64,000 nucleotides of DNA from Microbulbifer variabilis (GTDB lineage Bacteria; Pseudomonadota; Gammaproteobacteria; Pseudomonadales; Cellvibrionaceae): NCBI RefSeq assembly GCF_023716485.1, contig NZ_CP092418.1, positions 1,285,001 through 1,349,000 on the forward strand. Reading direction: 5' to 3'. The first letter of the stretch is position 1. Every line of letters begins with the position of its first letter. The notes under the pieces were generated by a model. It made no database searches. It saw only the letters and a list, made by a program, of their open reading frames with translations, and had not been told where the DNA came from. The position numbers and the translations under genes were made by a program. Below, piece by piece: positions 8,823 to 17,388 of the stretch.

Positions 8823-9854
8823 ATGTTTACCAGATCTCTATTTCAAAAAGCGATTGCAACTGTTGGTTTGATTGGTGCCATTGGGGCCAATGCCGCTGAG
8901 CAAGTAAATATTTACTCCTACCGACAACCTTTCCTGATTGAGCCGATCTTGCAGGAGTTCACCGAGAAAACCGGTATTGAGACCAAAGTGGTCTACGCCA
9001 GCAAAGGCTTGAACGAGCGTTTGCAAAGGGAAGGGCGCAACAGCCCTGCCGACCTGGTTCTGACTTCCAATACCAGTAGTCTGATGGACCTGCTTAATAA
9101 GCAGCTGACCCAACCGGTTAGTAGTGAAATCCTGGAAGACAATATCCCGGCGCAATTCCGTGATAAGGCCGGCAACTGGTTCGGCCTGACAACCCGAGCG
9201 CGTTTAATCTACGCCTCCAAAGACCGCGTTAAACCCGGTGAAATCACTCGCTACGAAGAGCTGGTAGACCCCAAGTGGAAGGGCCGAATCTGTACCCGCA
9301 GCGGCAAGCACCCCTACACCCTGTCCTTGATCGCCTCCATGATCGCCCATCACGGTGAAGCAGAAACTAAAGAGTGGTTGCAAGGCGTGAAAGCGAATCT
9401 GGCGCGTAAGCCGCAGGGCAATGACCGTGCACAGGTGAAAGCCATTAGCGAAGGTGTCTGCGACCTCTCCCTGGGTAACAGCTACTACTTCGGTAAAATG
9501 ATCACCAACAAGGAGCAGCCGGAGCAGGTGGATTGGGCCAAGTCAGTCAACCTGATCTTCCCTAACCAGAAGGATCGCGGTACCCATATGTTTATTTCCG
9601 GCGCGGCGCTGACCAAGCATGCCCCCAACCGTGAAAATGCCGTTAAGCTGCTGGAATTCCTCAGTGGTGCCGATGCTCAATACGCTTACGCTGAGAAAAA
9701 TTTTGAGTTCCCTGTACGCCCCGGTACTGCTCGCTCTGAGTTGATCAAGGAATATATGGGTGAGTTTAAAGAAGACGATCTGAGCCTCACGGAAATCGGT
9801 TCCTACGTTCCGGCGGCTTCCCGTATGGTTGATGAAGTACGCTTTGACTTTTAG
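8823..9854 (+). CDS. fbpA: Ferric iron ABC transporter substrate-binding protein
   Basis: Periplasmic Fe3+-binding protein of 343 residues in the FbpA/FutA/IdiA family. A Sec signal peptide ends near GANAAEQ (residue 25). The conserved iron-ligand tyrosine pair is at residues 221-222 in LGNSYYFGK, and the N-terminal NIYSYRQ strand is typical. A Fur box is directly upstream and an intrinsic hairpin directly downstream. The permease follows on the same strand and the ATPase lies convergently beyond it, so the three make a complete iron importer. Readthrough of the hairpin would give more binding protein than permease. Confidence 0.93.
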   Translation: MFTRSLFQKAIATVGLIGAIGANAAEQVNIYSYRQPFLIEPILQEFTEKTGIETKVVYASKGLNERLQREGRNSPADLVLTSNTSSLMDLLNKQLTQPVSSEILEDNIPAQFRDKAGNWFGLTTRARLIYASKDRVKPGEITRYEELVDPKWKGRICTRSGKHPYTLSLIASMIAHHGEAETKEWLQGVKANLARKPQGNDRAQVKAISEGVCDLSLGNSYYFGKMITNKEQPEQVDWAKSVNLIFPNQKDRGTHMFISGAALTKHAPNRENAVKLLEFLSGADAQYAYAEKNFEFPVRPGTARSELIKEYMGEFKEDDLSLTEIGSYVPAASRMVDEVRFDF

Positions 9855-9915
9855 AATGATTAACTGAATGGGAGTTGCTGCCGAGTAAATTGACAGCACT
9901 ATCTCAGCCTTATTC

Positions 9916-9950
9916 GAACGGCCCTGTCGAGAGACCAGGGCCGTTCTTTT
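9916..9950 (+). terminator. Intrinsic terminator between fbpA and fbpB
   Basis: GAACGGCCCTG pairs with CAGGGCCGTTC (11 bp, 9-base loop) followed by TTTT. It probably acts as a partial terminator setting the ratio of binding protein to permease. Confidence 0.85.
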
Positions 9951-9976
9951 ATAATGAGCTTTTGATTTTTTAATTC

Positions 9977-11662
9977 ATGCTAAACCGAGCGAATTTATCA
10001 GCGTCCCGCTGGCTGCTACTGGTAGCTACTATTTCCCTACTGGTAGCCCTGCCAGTGCTATCTATCTTTTGGTTGGCATTTTTCCCTGAAGAAAATATCT
10101 GGCCGCACCTGTTAGACACGGTGCTGTTTCACTATGTGTCCTCCACATTGATTCTGGCTGGTGGTGTCGGTTTAGTAACGTTGATAGCTGGCGTTGGCAG
10201 CGCTTGGCTGGTGAGTATGTGCCAGTTCCCCGGGCGCCGGTTGTTCGAGTGGGCGTTGCTACTGCCGTTTGCAGTTCCCGCCTATGTGATTGCCTACGTC
10301 TATACAGATTTGCTGGAGTACGCGGGCCCAGTGCAAAAGTCTTTGCGGGCTTGGTTTGGTTGGCAGACGGCCAGGGATTACTGGTTCCCTGAGATCCGCA
10401 GTATGGGTGGGGCGATTGCCATGCTGTCACTGGTGCTCTTCCCCTATGTGTATATGCTCTCGCGCGCGGCCTTTATCGAACAGTGCGGCAGTATACGTGC
10501 CGCGAGCCGGTCATTGGGCTGCACGCCCTGGCAGAGCTTCTTGCGCGTATCCCTGCCAATGGCACGCCCGGCAATTGCGGTGGGCTTGTCACTGGTGCTG
10601 ATGGAGACCCTGAATGACTTCGGCACTGTCGACTTCTTTGCGGTGCGCACCTTGAGTGTTGGGATTTACGATACCTGGCTGAGCCGCGGTAATTTAGGGG
10701 GGGCGGCACAAATTGCCTGTAGCACCCTGATTTTTGTTGTTCTGTTAATTACGTTGGAGCGAATGGGGCGGGCGAGGCAGAAGCACTTTGTACAGTCGCC
10801 AAATTCCCAGCGTGAACGTTATGTATTGTGCGGTTGGCGGGCTGGTGTAGCCCTGTTGTTCTGTGGGTTACTGTTGGTGGCCGGTTTTATTATTCCCCTG
10901 CTGGTTCTGGGTGGATACGCACTTAGTAACTTTTCCAGCTATTGGAGCGAAGATTTTATACAGATCGCCAGCAATAGCTTGTTACTGTCTATTGCAGCAG
11001 CACTGGTCTCTGTACTGCTGGGCTTGCTGTTGGCTTACGGTAAGCGACTGCAACCCAAAAGGCCCGTACGGCTCTTGGTCGGCTTTTCCAAGCTGGGTTA
11101 TGCAATGCCCGGGGCGGTATTGGCGATTGGAGTCCTGATTCCACTGGCCGCATTTGATAATGCCGTCGACGCTTTTTTACGTGAGCACTTCGATATCTCC
11201 ATAGGGCTACTGTTAAGCGGCAGTATTTTTGCCATTATTTTTGCCTACACGGTGCGCTTCCTGGCGGTATCTACGGGGGCCATAGAATCCAGCCTGGAGA
11301 AGGTAACCCCATCAATGGATAGGGCTGCCCGCTCTCTGGGGCGCAATAGCTGGCAAACCCTGTGGGCCGTGCACCTCCCCTTGGTGCGTACAGGGCTGCT
11401 AACGGGTGGCTTGGTGGTCTTTGTGGATTGTATGAAAGAACTGCCGGCGACTTTGCTTCTGCGCCCCTTCGGCTTTGACACCCTGGCGACTTATGTTTAC
11501 CAGTTTGCTTCTGATGAGATGCTGGAACGCTCGGCCCTGGGGGCTTTATTGATTGTCCTGGTAGGATTAATCCCGGTGATTTTGTTGAGCCGTTCCATTG
11601 GGTGGCGCAGAGGTGAGGAGCGCACAGCCCTGGCGAGCTCTGAAGCGCCCGCCCTGTCTTGA
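9977..11662 (+). CDS. fbpB: Ferric iron ABC transporter permease (fused, two domains)
   Basis: Inner-membrane permease of 561 residues made of two tandem BPD_transp_1 domains of about six membrane segments each (roughly residues 15-270 and 290-540). Each domain has an EAA-like coupling loop (AASRSLGCTPWQSFLRVSLP and AARSLGRNSWQTLWAVHLP). This fused form is normal for FbpB/SfuB. It moves Fe3+ delivered by FbpA into the cytoplasm with energy from FbpC. The stop is six bases from the convergent fbpC stop. Confidence 0.92.
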   Translation: MLNRANLSASRWLLLVATISLLVALPVLSIFWLAFFPEENIWPHLLDTVLFHYVSSTLILAGGVGLVTLIAGVGSAWLVSMCQFPGRRLFEWALLLPFAVPAYVIAYVYTDLLEYAGPVQKSLRAWFGWQTARDYWFPEIRSMGGAIAMLSLVLFPYVYMLSRAAFIEQCGSIRAASRSLGCTPWQSFLRVSLPMARPAIAVGLSLVLMETLNDFGTVDFFAVRTLSVGIYDTWLSRGNLGGAAQIACSTLIFVVLLITLERMGRARQKHFVQSPNSQRERYVLCGWRAGVALLFCGLLLVAGFIIPLLVLGGYALSNFSSYWSEDFIQIASNSLLLSIAAALVSVLLGLLLAYGKRLQPKRPVRLLVGFSKLGYAMPGAVLAIGVLIPLAAFDNAVDAFLREHFDISIGLLLSGSIFAIIFAYTVRFLAVSTGAIESSLEKVTPSMDRAARSLGRNSWQTLWAVHLPLVRTGLLTGGLVVFVDCMKELPATLLLRPFGFDTLATYVYQFASDEMLERSALGALLIVLVGLIPVILLSRSIGWRRGEERTALASSEAPALS

Positions 11663-11668
11663 TAGCTG

Positions 11669-12775
11669 CTATCGGGCCTGGTCAAACACCAGCGCAGAGG
11701 AGAGACGTAGGGGGAGTTTATCACCGGGAGCCGCTTGAACATTGGCATTCAAAGCGGCCTCGACAGTTTCCCCTGCGGCTAACTGAAAGCGATAGCTCAC
11801 TTGATTGCCGAGAAAATTCTTTTCCACAACCTGAGCCATAACCGCACCGGGATGTTCGCCTGCGGCAATATCCTCACTGCGCACAAACAGTTCGAGCCTA
11901 TCTCCACTTTCGTATGCAGCTGTTGGCATATTTACTTCCCCTAATGGGGTGCTGATAAGGTCTTTGCCCAGGACAGTGCCGGAGATAATGCTCCCTTCAC
12001 TAACGATTCTCGCAACTGCCAAATTCTTTGGCTTCTGATAAGTATCCTGTGGGCTGTCCCACTGCTGTAATTGACCTTGGCTGAGTACTCCCAGCTTGTC
12101 TCCAGCAATAAAGGCCTCGTGGCGGTCGTGGGTAACAATAATCGCAGGGATCTTCTCTTCGCGCAGTATATGGCGGACTTCGGCGGCGAGACTGCGGCGC
12201 AGCTCGGTATCCAGGTTAGAGAAGGGTTCATCCAGCAGCAACAACTTGGGGTGCGGTGCCAGTGCCCGAGCCAGAGCGACACGCTGCTGCTGACCACCGG
12301 ATAGTTGGTGCGGATACTGTTGCCCAAAACCTTTCAGGCGTACTAGCTGTAGCAACGACTGGGTACGAGATTGCCGTTGGCCTTTCGGCATTGACTGGAT
12401 ACCGAAGGCAATATTTTGCTCAACGGTGAGGTGTGGGAAGAGGGCATAGTCCTGAAATACCACCCCAATTTTCCGCTGCTCCGCTGGAACCTTTACTTTG
12501 GGAGAAGAGATTACTTCTCCAGACAGTTGAATATTCCCTGTAACGACTGGCTGAAATCCAGCGATAGCGTGCAGCAGGGTTGTTTTGCCGCAGCCGCTGG
12601 GGCCCAATAAGCAGGCAATCTCCCCGGCCTGTAAAGCCAAGGAAACTGATTCGATAACCACCTGCTCGCCGTAGCGGCACTGCAGGTTTTCTATGGAGAG
12701 TATGGGGTGCACAGGTTTTCCGGTAATTTGGCTTTTAAACACTTCGGGCAGCGTTCGGGTGTAGTTGCTGATCAT
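11669..12775 (-). CDS. fbpC: Ferric iron ABC transporter ATP-binding protein
   Basis: ATPase of the iron importer, about 368 residues from the ATG at 12775; a TTG at 12799 is possible. It has Walker A GPSGCGKTT, signature LSGGQQQRVALARAL, Walker B LLLLDEPFSNLD, H-loop VTHD, and a C-terminal TOBE-like regulatory domain. It is encoded convergently to fbpB rather than in one operon, which means it needs its own promoter. No convincing Fur box was seen before it. Confidence 0.9.
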   Translation of the reverse strand: MISNYTRTLPEVFKSQITGKPVHPILSIENLQCRYGEQVVIESVSLALQAGEIACLLGPSGCGKTTLLHAIAGFQPVVTGNIQLSGEVISSPKVKVPAEQRKIGVVFQDYALFPHLTVEQNIAFGIQSMPKGQRQSRTQSLLQLVRLKGFGQQYPHQLSGGQQQRVALARALAPHPKLLLLDEPFSNLDTELRRSLAAEVRHILREEKIPAIIVTHDRHEAFIAGDKLGVLSQGQLQQWDSPQDTYQKPKNLAVARIVSEGSIISGTVLGKDLISTPLGEVNMPTAAYESGDRLELFVRSEDIAAGEHPGAVMAQVVEKNFLGNQVSYRFQLAAGETVEAALNANVQAAPGDKLPLRLSSALVFDQAR

Positions 12776-13090
12776 AGTTATCACTAAGCTAACCGGCAAC
12801 TAGTCCCGTGTGAAGCATACTATTAGCAGCCCTGCGAAGGCTTCTTTTAGTTGGAGCAAAGCTGGGTGTTTTTTAAGCAGTAAATACTCACTCTAAACCT
12901 CATAGGCTAATTTATTCTTTCTCATAGATAATAAGATCTCGTCTATCTCAGAATCACAGTGACCAGCTAAATAGAATCGATATCTAACTGTAAAATAAGC
13001 CGACCCAAATCAGATGATACCATCAGCCTCGGCATAGAGATCTTGAGCCGCGTAATGCTTGTTAGTAAAGGTTTACTTTAGTGCTTTACT

Positions 13091-13375
13091 TTACTGCCAA
13101 CCATGTTGATCGTTTTTAGAGCTTCCTCCGAGCAATCGCTTAAAAAGCTCAGAAAAAATACCTGCAACGATATCCTCTTTGTTCATAGAGTCTTTTTCTC
13201 GTAGCTTCTCTGCCTTTCTGTCCAGCTGTTTGGCCATGGAATAATTATTGTTTACTCTGGCGTCTTCAGCCTGTGCTTCTAGTTCATTAGCTTTGGCATT
13301 TCTGTCATATATGTTAGCGGTAGAAACACATCCGGAAATAAATATAACTGACAGAGTGAAAAACAATCTTTTCAT
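13091..13375 (-). CDS. Small lipoprotein, unknown function
   Basis: 94 residues from the ATG at 13375, giving signal MKRLFFTLSVIFISGC with lipobox ISGC. The mature part is charged and helical with a coiled-coil-like stretch (residues about 30-65, rich in Ala, Glu, Lys). It is more AT-rich than the iron genes. A GCTTGTTAG motif resembling an attC end lies about 30 bases beyond the stop, so it may be a relic cassette gene. No family recognised. Confidence 0.55.
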   Translation of the reverse strand: MKRLFFTLSVIFISGCVSTANIYDRNAKANELEAQAEDARVNNNYSMAKQLDRKAEKLREKDSMNKEDIVAGIFSELFKRLLGGSSKNDQHGWQ

Positions 13376-13588
13376 GCTGGGTGAAACAAATTCGAGATTC
13401 ATAATATTTTAATGGCCGGTGTTGGCTTGTATAGTGTTGTCAGCACTATACCATAGTCTGATGCAGTAACGCGTTATGTGATGTTGAAAGCAAGAATCAG
13501 GTCAAAAGCATCGCGGTCTTAGCTCCTTAAAAAACTCCTTGGAGGTCTTTCCCTTTGCGCTGCAGCCAAGTTAGCTTTATCCCTAAAA

Positions 13589-14269
13589 TCATAATGTTTG
13601 TTTTTTAATGTTTGTTTTATGGTTGTTTATTAATAGAAAATAAATCCATAAGGTCGATAGTGCAGCAAAGAAACACCAGGTTGATATCCATGTTTCACGT
13701 TGAGTAAAGAAAGTGATAGCACCAAATAGCATGACAAGTGCCCAAAACTTCCTAAATAGACGATTGCTCGATAATAAAAATAAAACACCAAGCGAGGCAT
13801 AGATGATATCTCGTACTATAACGGATAACAGTCCGCCACCGGACACTTCATAGCATAGGCTATGTCCACATACACTTGTTTTTATTAAATGCCTTGGCCC
13901 TGTTTCTAATAGGACAGGTATCCATAGGTATAAACCAAAAACAAAACCTATTATGATAAATATAGTGAAAAAAATTCTTTTCCATTTTTTTGTTTCAAGG
14001 CTATAAGCTACAATAGGTATCCAAGTAAGCCAAAAGAAGAAGGCAAAAAATAAAAATAAAATAGAAGAAAGCGTCATCAGTGATATTATGTTCTCGTTGT
14101 ACCCAATCCATACCGCTCCTTCAATTGCTTGTTGTAACGCAAAAAGGATAGGGGTAATCGCGAGTAATAAATAGGTTTTATCATTTTTCATAACGTGTCT
14201 TGTGCACAAAGCACCGCCAACAAGAAGGACAGTTGCTGATCCGAATGATGCTGTGGCTGAAAAACACAT
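13589..14269 (-). CDS. DUF6629-like integral membrane protein
   Basis: 226 residues with about seven predicted membrane helices and the family-like N-terminus MCFSATASFGSATVLLVGG, which I recognise from DUF6629 proteins. ALQQAIEGAVW in the second helix is also characteristic. Function is unknown. It is strongly AT-rich and on the minus strand like the surrounding cassette-type genes. It stands alone, with more than 800 bases of non-coding sequence upstream. Confidence 0.7.
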   Translation of the reverse strand: MCFSATASFGSATVLLVGGALCTRHVMKNDKTYLLLAITPILFALQQAIEGAVWIGYNENIISLMTLSSILFLFFAFFFWLTWIPIVAYSLETKKWKRIFFTIFIIIGFVFGLYLWIPVLLETGPRHLIKTSVCGHSLCYEVSGGGLLSVIVRDIIYASLGVLFLLSSNRLFRKFWALVMLFGAITFFTQRETWISTWCFFAALSTLWIYFLLINNHKTNIKKQTL

Positions 14270-15142
14270 AGTGGTTTTCTCTGTATGTAAAATATTGTCA
14301 TTTAAGCCAGAGGCTTAAAGCTTGATGAACTATATAACAATAGCCTTAACCTAAAAAATTGGTTGAAATTCGCTAATTTGTACTAAGCTTTTGAATTTTT
14401 CTGGAAGGCCTAAGTCAATTTCAACCCTTCGTTTTACCCTGTGGGTGAGATCGAAAACACCATCAAAGGGGCATCGAGTTTACCTATGAAATTTGATGCT
14501 TATGTAGATAAAGTCTATGTCGACTGTGGGCAACAAGCCAGTTTGACACCTCTAAGTCAGTTGCAGCGTTTTACTCAGTTATTAACGTTGGTCATCGTTT
14601 TGACCTTTGCGTCGGGGGTTTCCTATTGCACACTAAAGCAATAATGCTCCCACAAACACTAATTGTATTGGAGGTATTATTCTTATCGGTACTTTCTGGT
14701 CATTTACTTTACGCGCATAAAGAGGGGGTCACCAATCATCTTGTGACAGCGAAGTTATTGGGCAGGGTTAAGGTGGTTAGCGATGGCTCAGTCAACTGTA
14801 CCTTGTCCAAGAAGACAGGAAAATCCGCTGAAATTTAGTTGCTGTGAGCTATTTTACCCTATTAACGGCACCTTGGGTTTAGGCGTGGATGTCACGGTTA
14901 AGCCTATCTGCGGTAAATAAGAACTGGCGGTCATATGTTATTACCCTCATAAATTTGGACGTCCCTATCACACTGATATAATCGTGAGTTTTAGACTCAT
15001 TTCGGATGCTGAGATCACGGTGAACACTTACTACTATTTGAGTCACTGTTTGCCCGTATTATTGATCATACTAGAACGACCAGAGGGTAAAGAATGTCCT
15101 CATCTAGATAGCTAGACGGAGGCTCAAAGGGCAGATGCCTTA
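14270..15142. other. Gene-poor region, possible decayed coding sequence
   Basis: About 870 bases with no convincing gene. Short + strand open frames at 14441-14838 look degenerate. One contains GEIENT followed 20-odd residues later by YVDKVYVDCGQQ, which weakly recalls the start of MacA/HlyD-type adaptor proteins. Further fragments at 14840-15110 are broken by stops. It may be the relic of an adaptor gene, but this is a guess. Confidence 0.3.
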
Positions 15143-15553
15143 TTACTTGTGATTATTAAGTTTTTGGAAATGGCCACAATCCCTGCACTTAATACCATGT
15201 TGGTAGAAAAATAGAGGCATACCCAAGAGTAGGAAGACCAAAAATGCGGGCTTTTTTCCCTTGGTAAATGGCTCAATATTTCGTGAAGAGCAGGACTCAC
15301 ATTTCCTTTCCCCATCACACCCTAATTCTTGGTCTACAAGATTGGAACGGTCTTGATTAAGGATTTCATGGGCTTTATCAAGGTCGCTTTCCGACACTTG
15401 AAGCCTTACTCCACCCATAGCATTAGAATATAGCCACTGCATATTGACTGTGTGCTCATCTGCAATGAAGGCGCTTATTCCTTCAGACTCAAGTCTTGCT
15501 TTTGCAATCTGGGCTTCATATGGAAATGAGAATCTAGCAACGGTTACTAGCAA
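15143..15553 (-). CDS. DUF2007 domain protein with zinc-ribbon-like segment
   Basis: 136 residues. Residues 1-65 match DUF2007 (putative signal-transducing domain): VARFSFPYEAQIAKARLESEGI, AFIADEH, and GGVRLQVSESDLDKAHEIL. The second half has Cys pairs (CESC, CRDC) around a single hydrophobic helix (AFLVFLLLGMPLFFY), so it may be a membrane-anchored zinc-ribbon. Function unknown. AT-rich and of cassette size, on the minus strand like its neighbours. Confidence 0.75.
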   Translation of the reverse strand: MLVTVARFSFPYEAQIAKARLESEGISAFIADEHTVNMQWLYSNAMGGVRLQVSESDLDKAHEILNQDRSNLVDQELGCDGERKCESCSSRNIEPFTKGKKPAFLVFLLLGMPLFFYQHGIKCRDCGHFQKLNNHK

Positions 15554-15963
15554 GTGATCACCTTAGCGCTTAACGAGGGTATAGAAAAAAACACCTAAAT
15601 TTTTGTATGGTTATTTTACGAAAAAATAGCCTACTTACCAGTGAAAACTAAATCAGACTACACAAAGAATCCTCATTTCAGGAAATTCATCATATTCCTC
15701 CCATTCAGCATTCATGCGATGTATGTGTAGAGAAGTGAGCGTAGATTCTTATTCATTGAAAACGATTCCAGCTTAAAGATCAAATAGGCTATTACTGCCA
15801 ATGTTTCTTGGGCAAAGCGAACATATACGATAGCAGCCGATATTAAAGGTAAATCGGTAAGTCAAATTCTTCATGGAAGAGCTACGCAGCCCCTTTTTAT
15901 AGCCTTAATCGTGTTGATAACTTCTTCAGATTTATCCATCATGAATTTTGTTCTTGGTAAGAA
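15554..15963. other. Gene-free spacer
   Basis: About 400 AT-rich bases upstream of the DUF2007 gene and before the attC-like element. No open frame or structured RNA was recognised. Confidence 0.5.
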
Positions 15964-16080
15964 ATAACATCGCAATCAGACGCGGCTTACTTTGTGTGCT
16001 TTTTGAGCGTAAATAGCAGTGCAGTTACTATACAAGAGATACACAAAGCAAGATGTCAGCTGAATTGCTCTGTCAAGTGC
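15964..16080 (-). repeat. Degenerate attC-like site
   Basis: Starts with ATAACATCGCAATCAG and ends CTGAATTGCTCTGTCAAG, so the outer arms pair; internally CTTTGTGT pairs with ACACAAAG. Size and nested symmetry match the long attC sites at 28759 and 32002, but the right core is degenerate (GTCAAG). It follows the SpoU methyltransferase gene as expected for a cassette. Confidence 0.5.
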
Positions 16081-16711
16081 CGCGGTTGGCTCGCTTATAC
16101 TTTTCCTGGTACTCGCGGCGCTGCTTGGTAACTTCATACAATACAATCCCAGAAGTTGTTCCAAGGTTTAAGCTTTCTATCATTCCAAACATTGGAATAG
16201 ATACGCAGAAATCGCTACTTTTGACTGCAAGATCACTGATACCTCTAGATTCGTTACCAAACCATACTGCTAATCTTGGCTGAGTGTAATCGGCCTCATG
16301 CAATATAAAGTTGTCTTCTCCTTTTACATGAGGAGAGGTAACAATCGAGGTAAATCTGTTGTTCGCCAAATGATCCAGGCATTCTTCGGTACTATCAAAT
16401 CGCTTTACAAAGCTCCATTTGATTGCTGAGACAGACGGTTTTGAGAGTGATTTCCTTTCTCTCATTTCCTGCCATTCATCAGGCAATGAGTTGCGTGGAT
16501 CAATAATATAGGTTTTTTCGACGCCTAAAGCATTGACGTTTCGAATGACTGTTCCTATGTTCTTCATATCCATCGGGTATTCAAGAACACATATTAGATT
16601 TTTACAGCGATAAGGCTTAATTTGATTGGCTCTTTTTCGAGTGCCGCTTTTATCAACTTCCATCTTCTTGAAGATCTCAGATAATTTATTCAGACCTAAC
16701 GTTGCCAGCAT
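16073..16711 (-). CDS. SpoU/TrmH-family RNA 2'-O-methyltransferase
   Basis: Predicted SAM-dependent ribose methyltransferase of 212 residues. SPOUT-fold motifs are present: motif 1 NIGTVIRNVNALGV, motif 2 VWFGNESRGIS, and motif 3 CVSIPMFGMIESLNLGTTSGIVLYE. The start at 16711 (MLATLGLNKLSEIF) is preferred over a TTG at 16768 because the added residues lie in an attC-like remnant. Bounded on both sides by attC-like sequence, it is probably a former or current integron cassette. The target RNA is unknown. Confidence 0.82.
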   Translation of the reverse strand: MLATLGLNKLSEIFKKMEVDKSGTRKRANQIKPYRCKNLICVLEYPMDMKNIGTVIRNVNALGVEKTYIIDPRNSLPDEWQEMRERKSLSKPSVSAIKWSFVKRFDSTEECLDHLANNRFTSIVTSPHVKGEDNFILHEADYTQPRLAVWFGNESRGISDLAVKSSDFCVSIPMFGMIESLNLGTTSGIVLYEVTKQRREYQEKYKRANRGT

Positions 16712-16744
16712 AGGTAGCCGAAGTGGGACGTTGTTTGTAGCATA

Positions 16745-16812
16745 ATAGGGATGCAGGTCCTTGCACAAGAAGGTGTATAGCTTTGGGCGTTGATTGGACT
16801 CTTTTGTTAAGG
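16745..16812 (-). repeat. attC remnant
   Basis: GTATAGCTTTGGGCGT at 16780-16795 and CTTTTGTTAAGG match the right half of the intact attC at 33646-33782; the left half is degenerate. It follows the lipoprotein gene at 16813. Confidence 0.45.
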
Positions 16813-17208
16813 TTATTCACAAATTACGGTCCCGGCATTATATGGAGTAAAACTGAAAGTACATTTATCTGATATGCATTGCTCAATGAGATATGAGTCC
16901 TGCCCACAACCATTTCCTATATAGCTCACATAATAATGGCACTCATTGGTCACTGTGCCGTCACATTTGCTAACTTCAATACTTTCACCATCATAGTTAT
17001 ACCGTGACACATAGGAGAGATATTGCAATGCAATGGTTCTTGTAACTGAATACTCCACTCCCGAAGATTCAATTTGAACCTGAAACTTTGGCTCCGGCTT
17101 TCTCTGCTCTTTGGTACTTGTACAGCCTGAAAGCAACAATACAATTGTTATCAATATCGTTATACATGGCCGTCTTATCGTCAGCAGAGGCCAGAAGGAC
17201 TGGAACAA
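16813..17208 (-). CDS. Small Cys-rich lipoprotein, cassette-like
   Basis: 131 residues with a membrane/lipoprotein signal (CITILITIVLLLSGC, lipobox LSGC at residues 26-29). The mature domain has six further Cys (SKCDGTVTNECHYY, GNGCGQDSYLIEQC, SDKCTF, TVICE) that could form three disulfides. No family recognised. An attC remnant follows its stop and the truncated IS110 end begins 12 bases before its start, so it is probably a cassette whose upstream neighbour was replaced. Confidence 0.55.
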   Translation of the reverse strand: MFQSFWPLLTIRRPCITILITIVLLLSGCTSTKEQRKPEPKFQVQIESSGVEYSVTRTIALQYLSYVSRYNYDGESIEVSKCDGTVTNECHYYVSYIGNGCGQDSYLIEQCISDKCTFSFTPYNAGTVICE

Positions 17209-17219
17209 ACTGCCTGTGT

Positions 17220-17289
17220 TTGTATAGTTGTTTTTGTCCGATTCTGATGTTGAAAATCCTTTTCGCTAACGGGTATATTGAGACCTACT
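17220..17289 (+). mobile_element. IS110-family element, left-end remnant
   Basis: About 70 bases nearly identical to the first 70 bases of the intact element at 32110 (TTTTCGCTAACGGGTA and adjoining sequence are shared). Homology stops abruptly at about 17289, where a truncated response-regulator sequence begins. The rest of the element is missing. Confidence 0.8.
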
Positions 17290-17388
17290 TACGTCATCCA
17301 CCGACAGCCCTTTGGACTCAAAATATTCGATGACGTTATTGGCCAAATCCTGCTGATCTTCCACCAACAAAATTGAACTTGTATTCAG
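17266..17388 (-). pseudogene. Truncated response regulator
   Basis: Immediately overlapping the permease stop, the minus strand reads LNTSSILLVEDQQDLANN followed by VIEYFESKGLSVDDV, a classic receiver-domain beginning with the acidic pair ED. After about 36 residues the frame runs into the IS110 remnant and stops. The first codon is CTG where ATG would be expected. It is the relic of a response regulator that followed the ABC exporter genes; its phosphorylation site, DNA-binding domain and partner kinase are gone. Confidence 0.8.

Noticed and set aside
12895..12950. Possible Fur box upstream of fbpC (TAGATAATAAGATCTC region)
   Set aside because: Only loose GATAAT-like matches and no 7-1-7 palindrome, unlike the clear site before fbpA.
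13466..13580. Candidate attC after the DUF6629-like gene (TAACGCGTTATG to AAGTTAGCTTTATC)
   Set aside because: The ends do not pair convincingly and the internal symmetry of real sites is missing.
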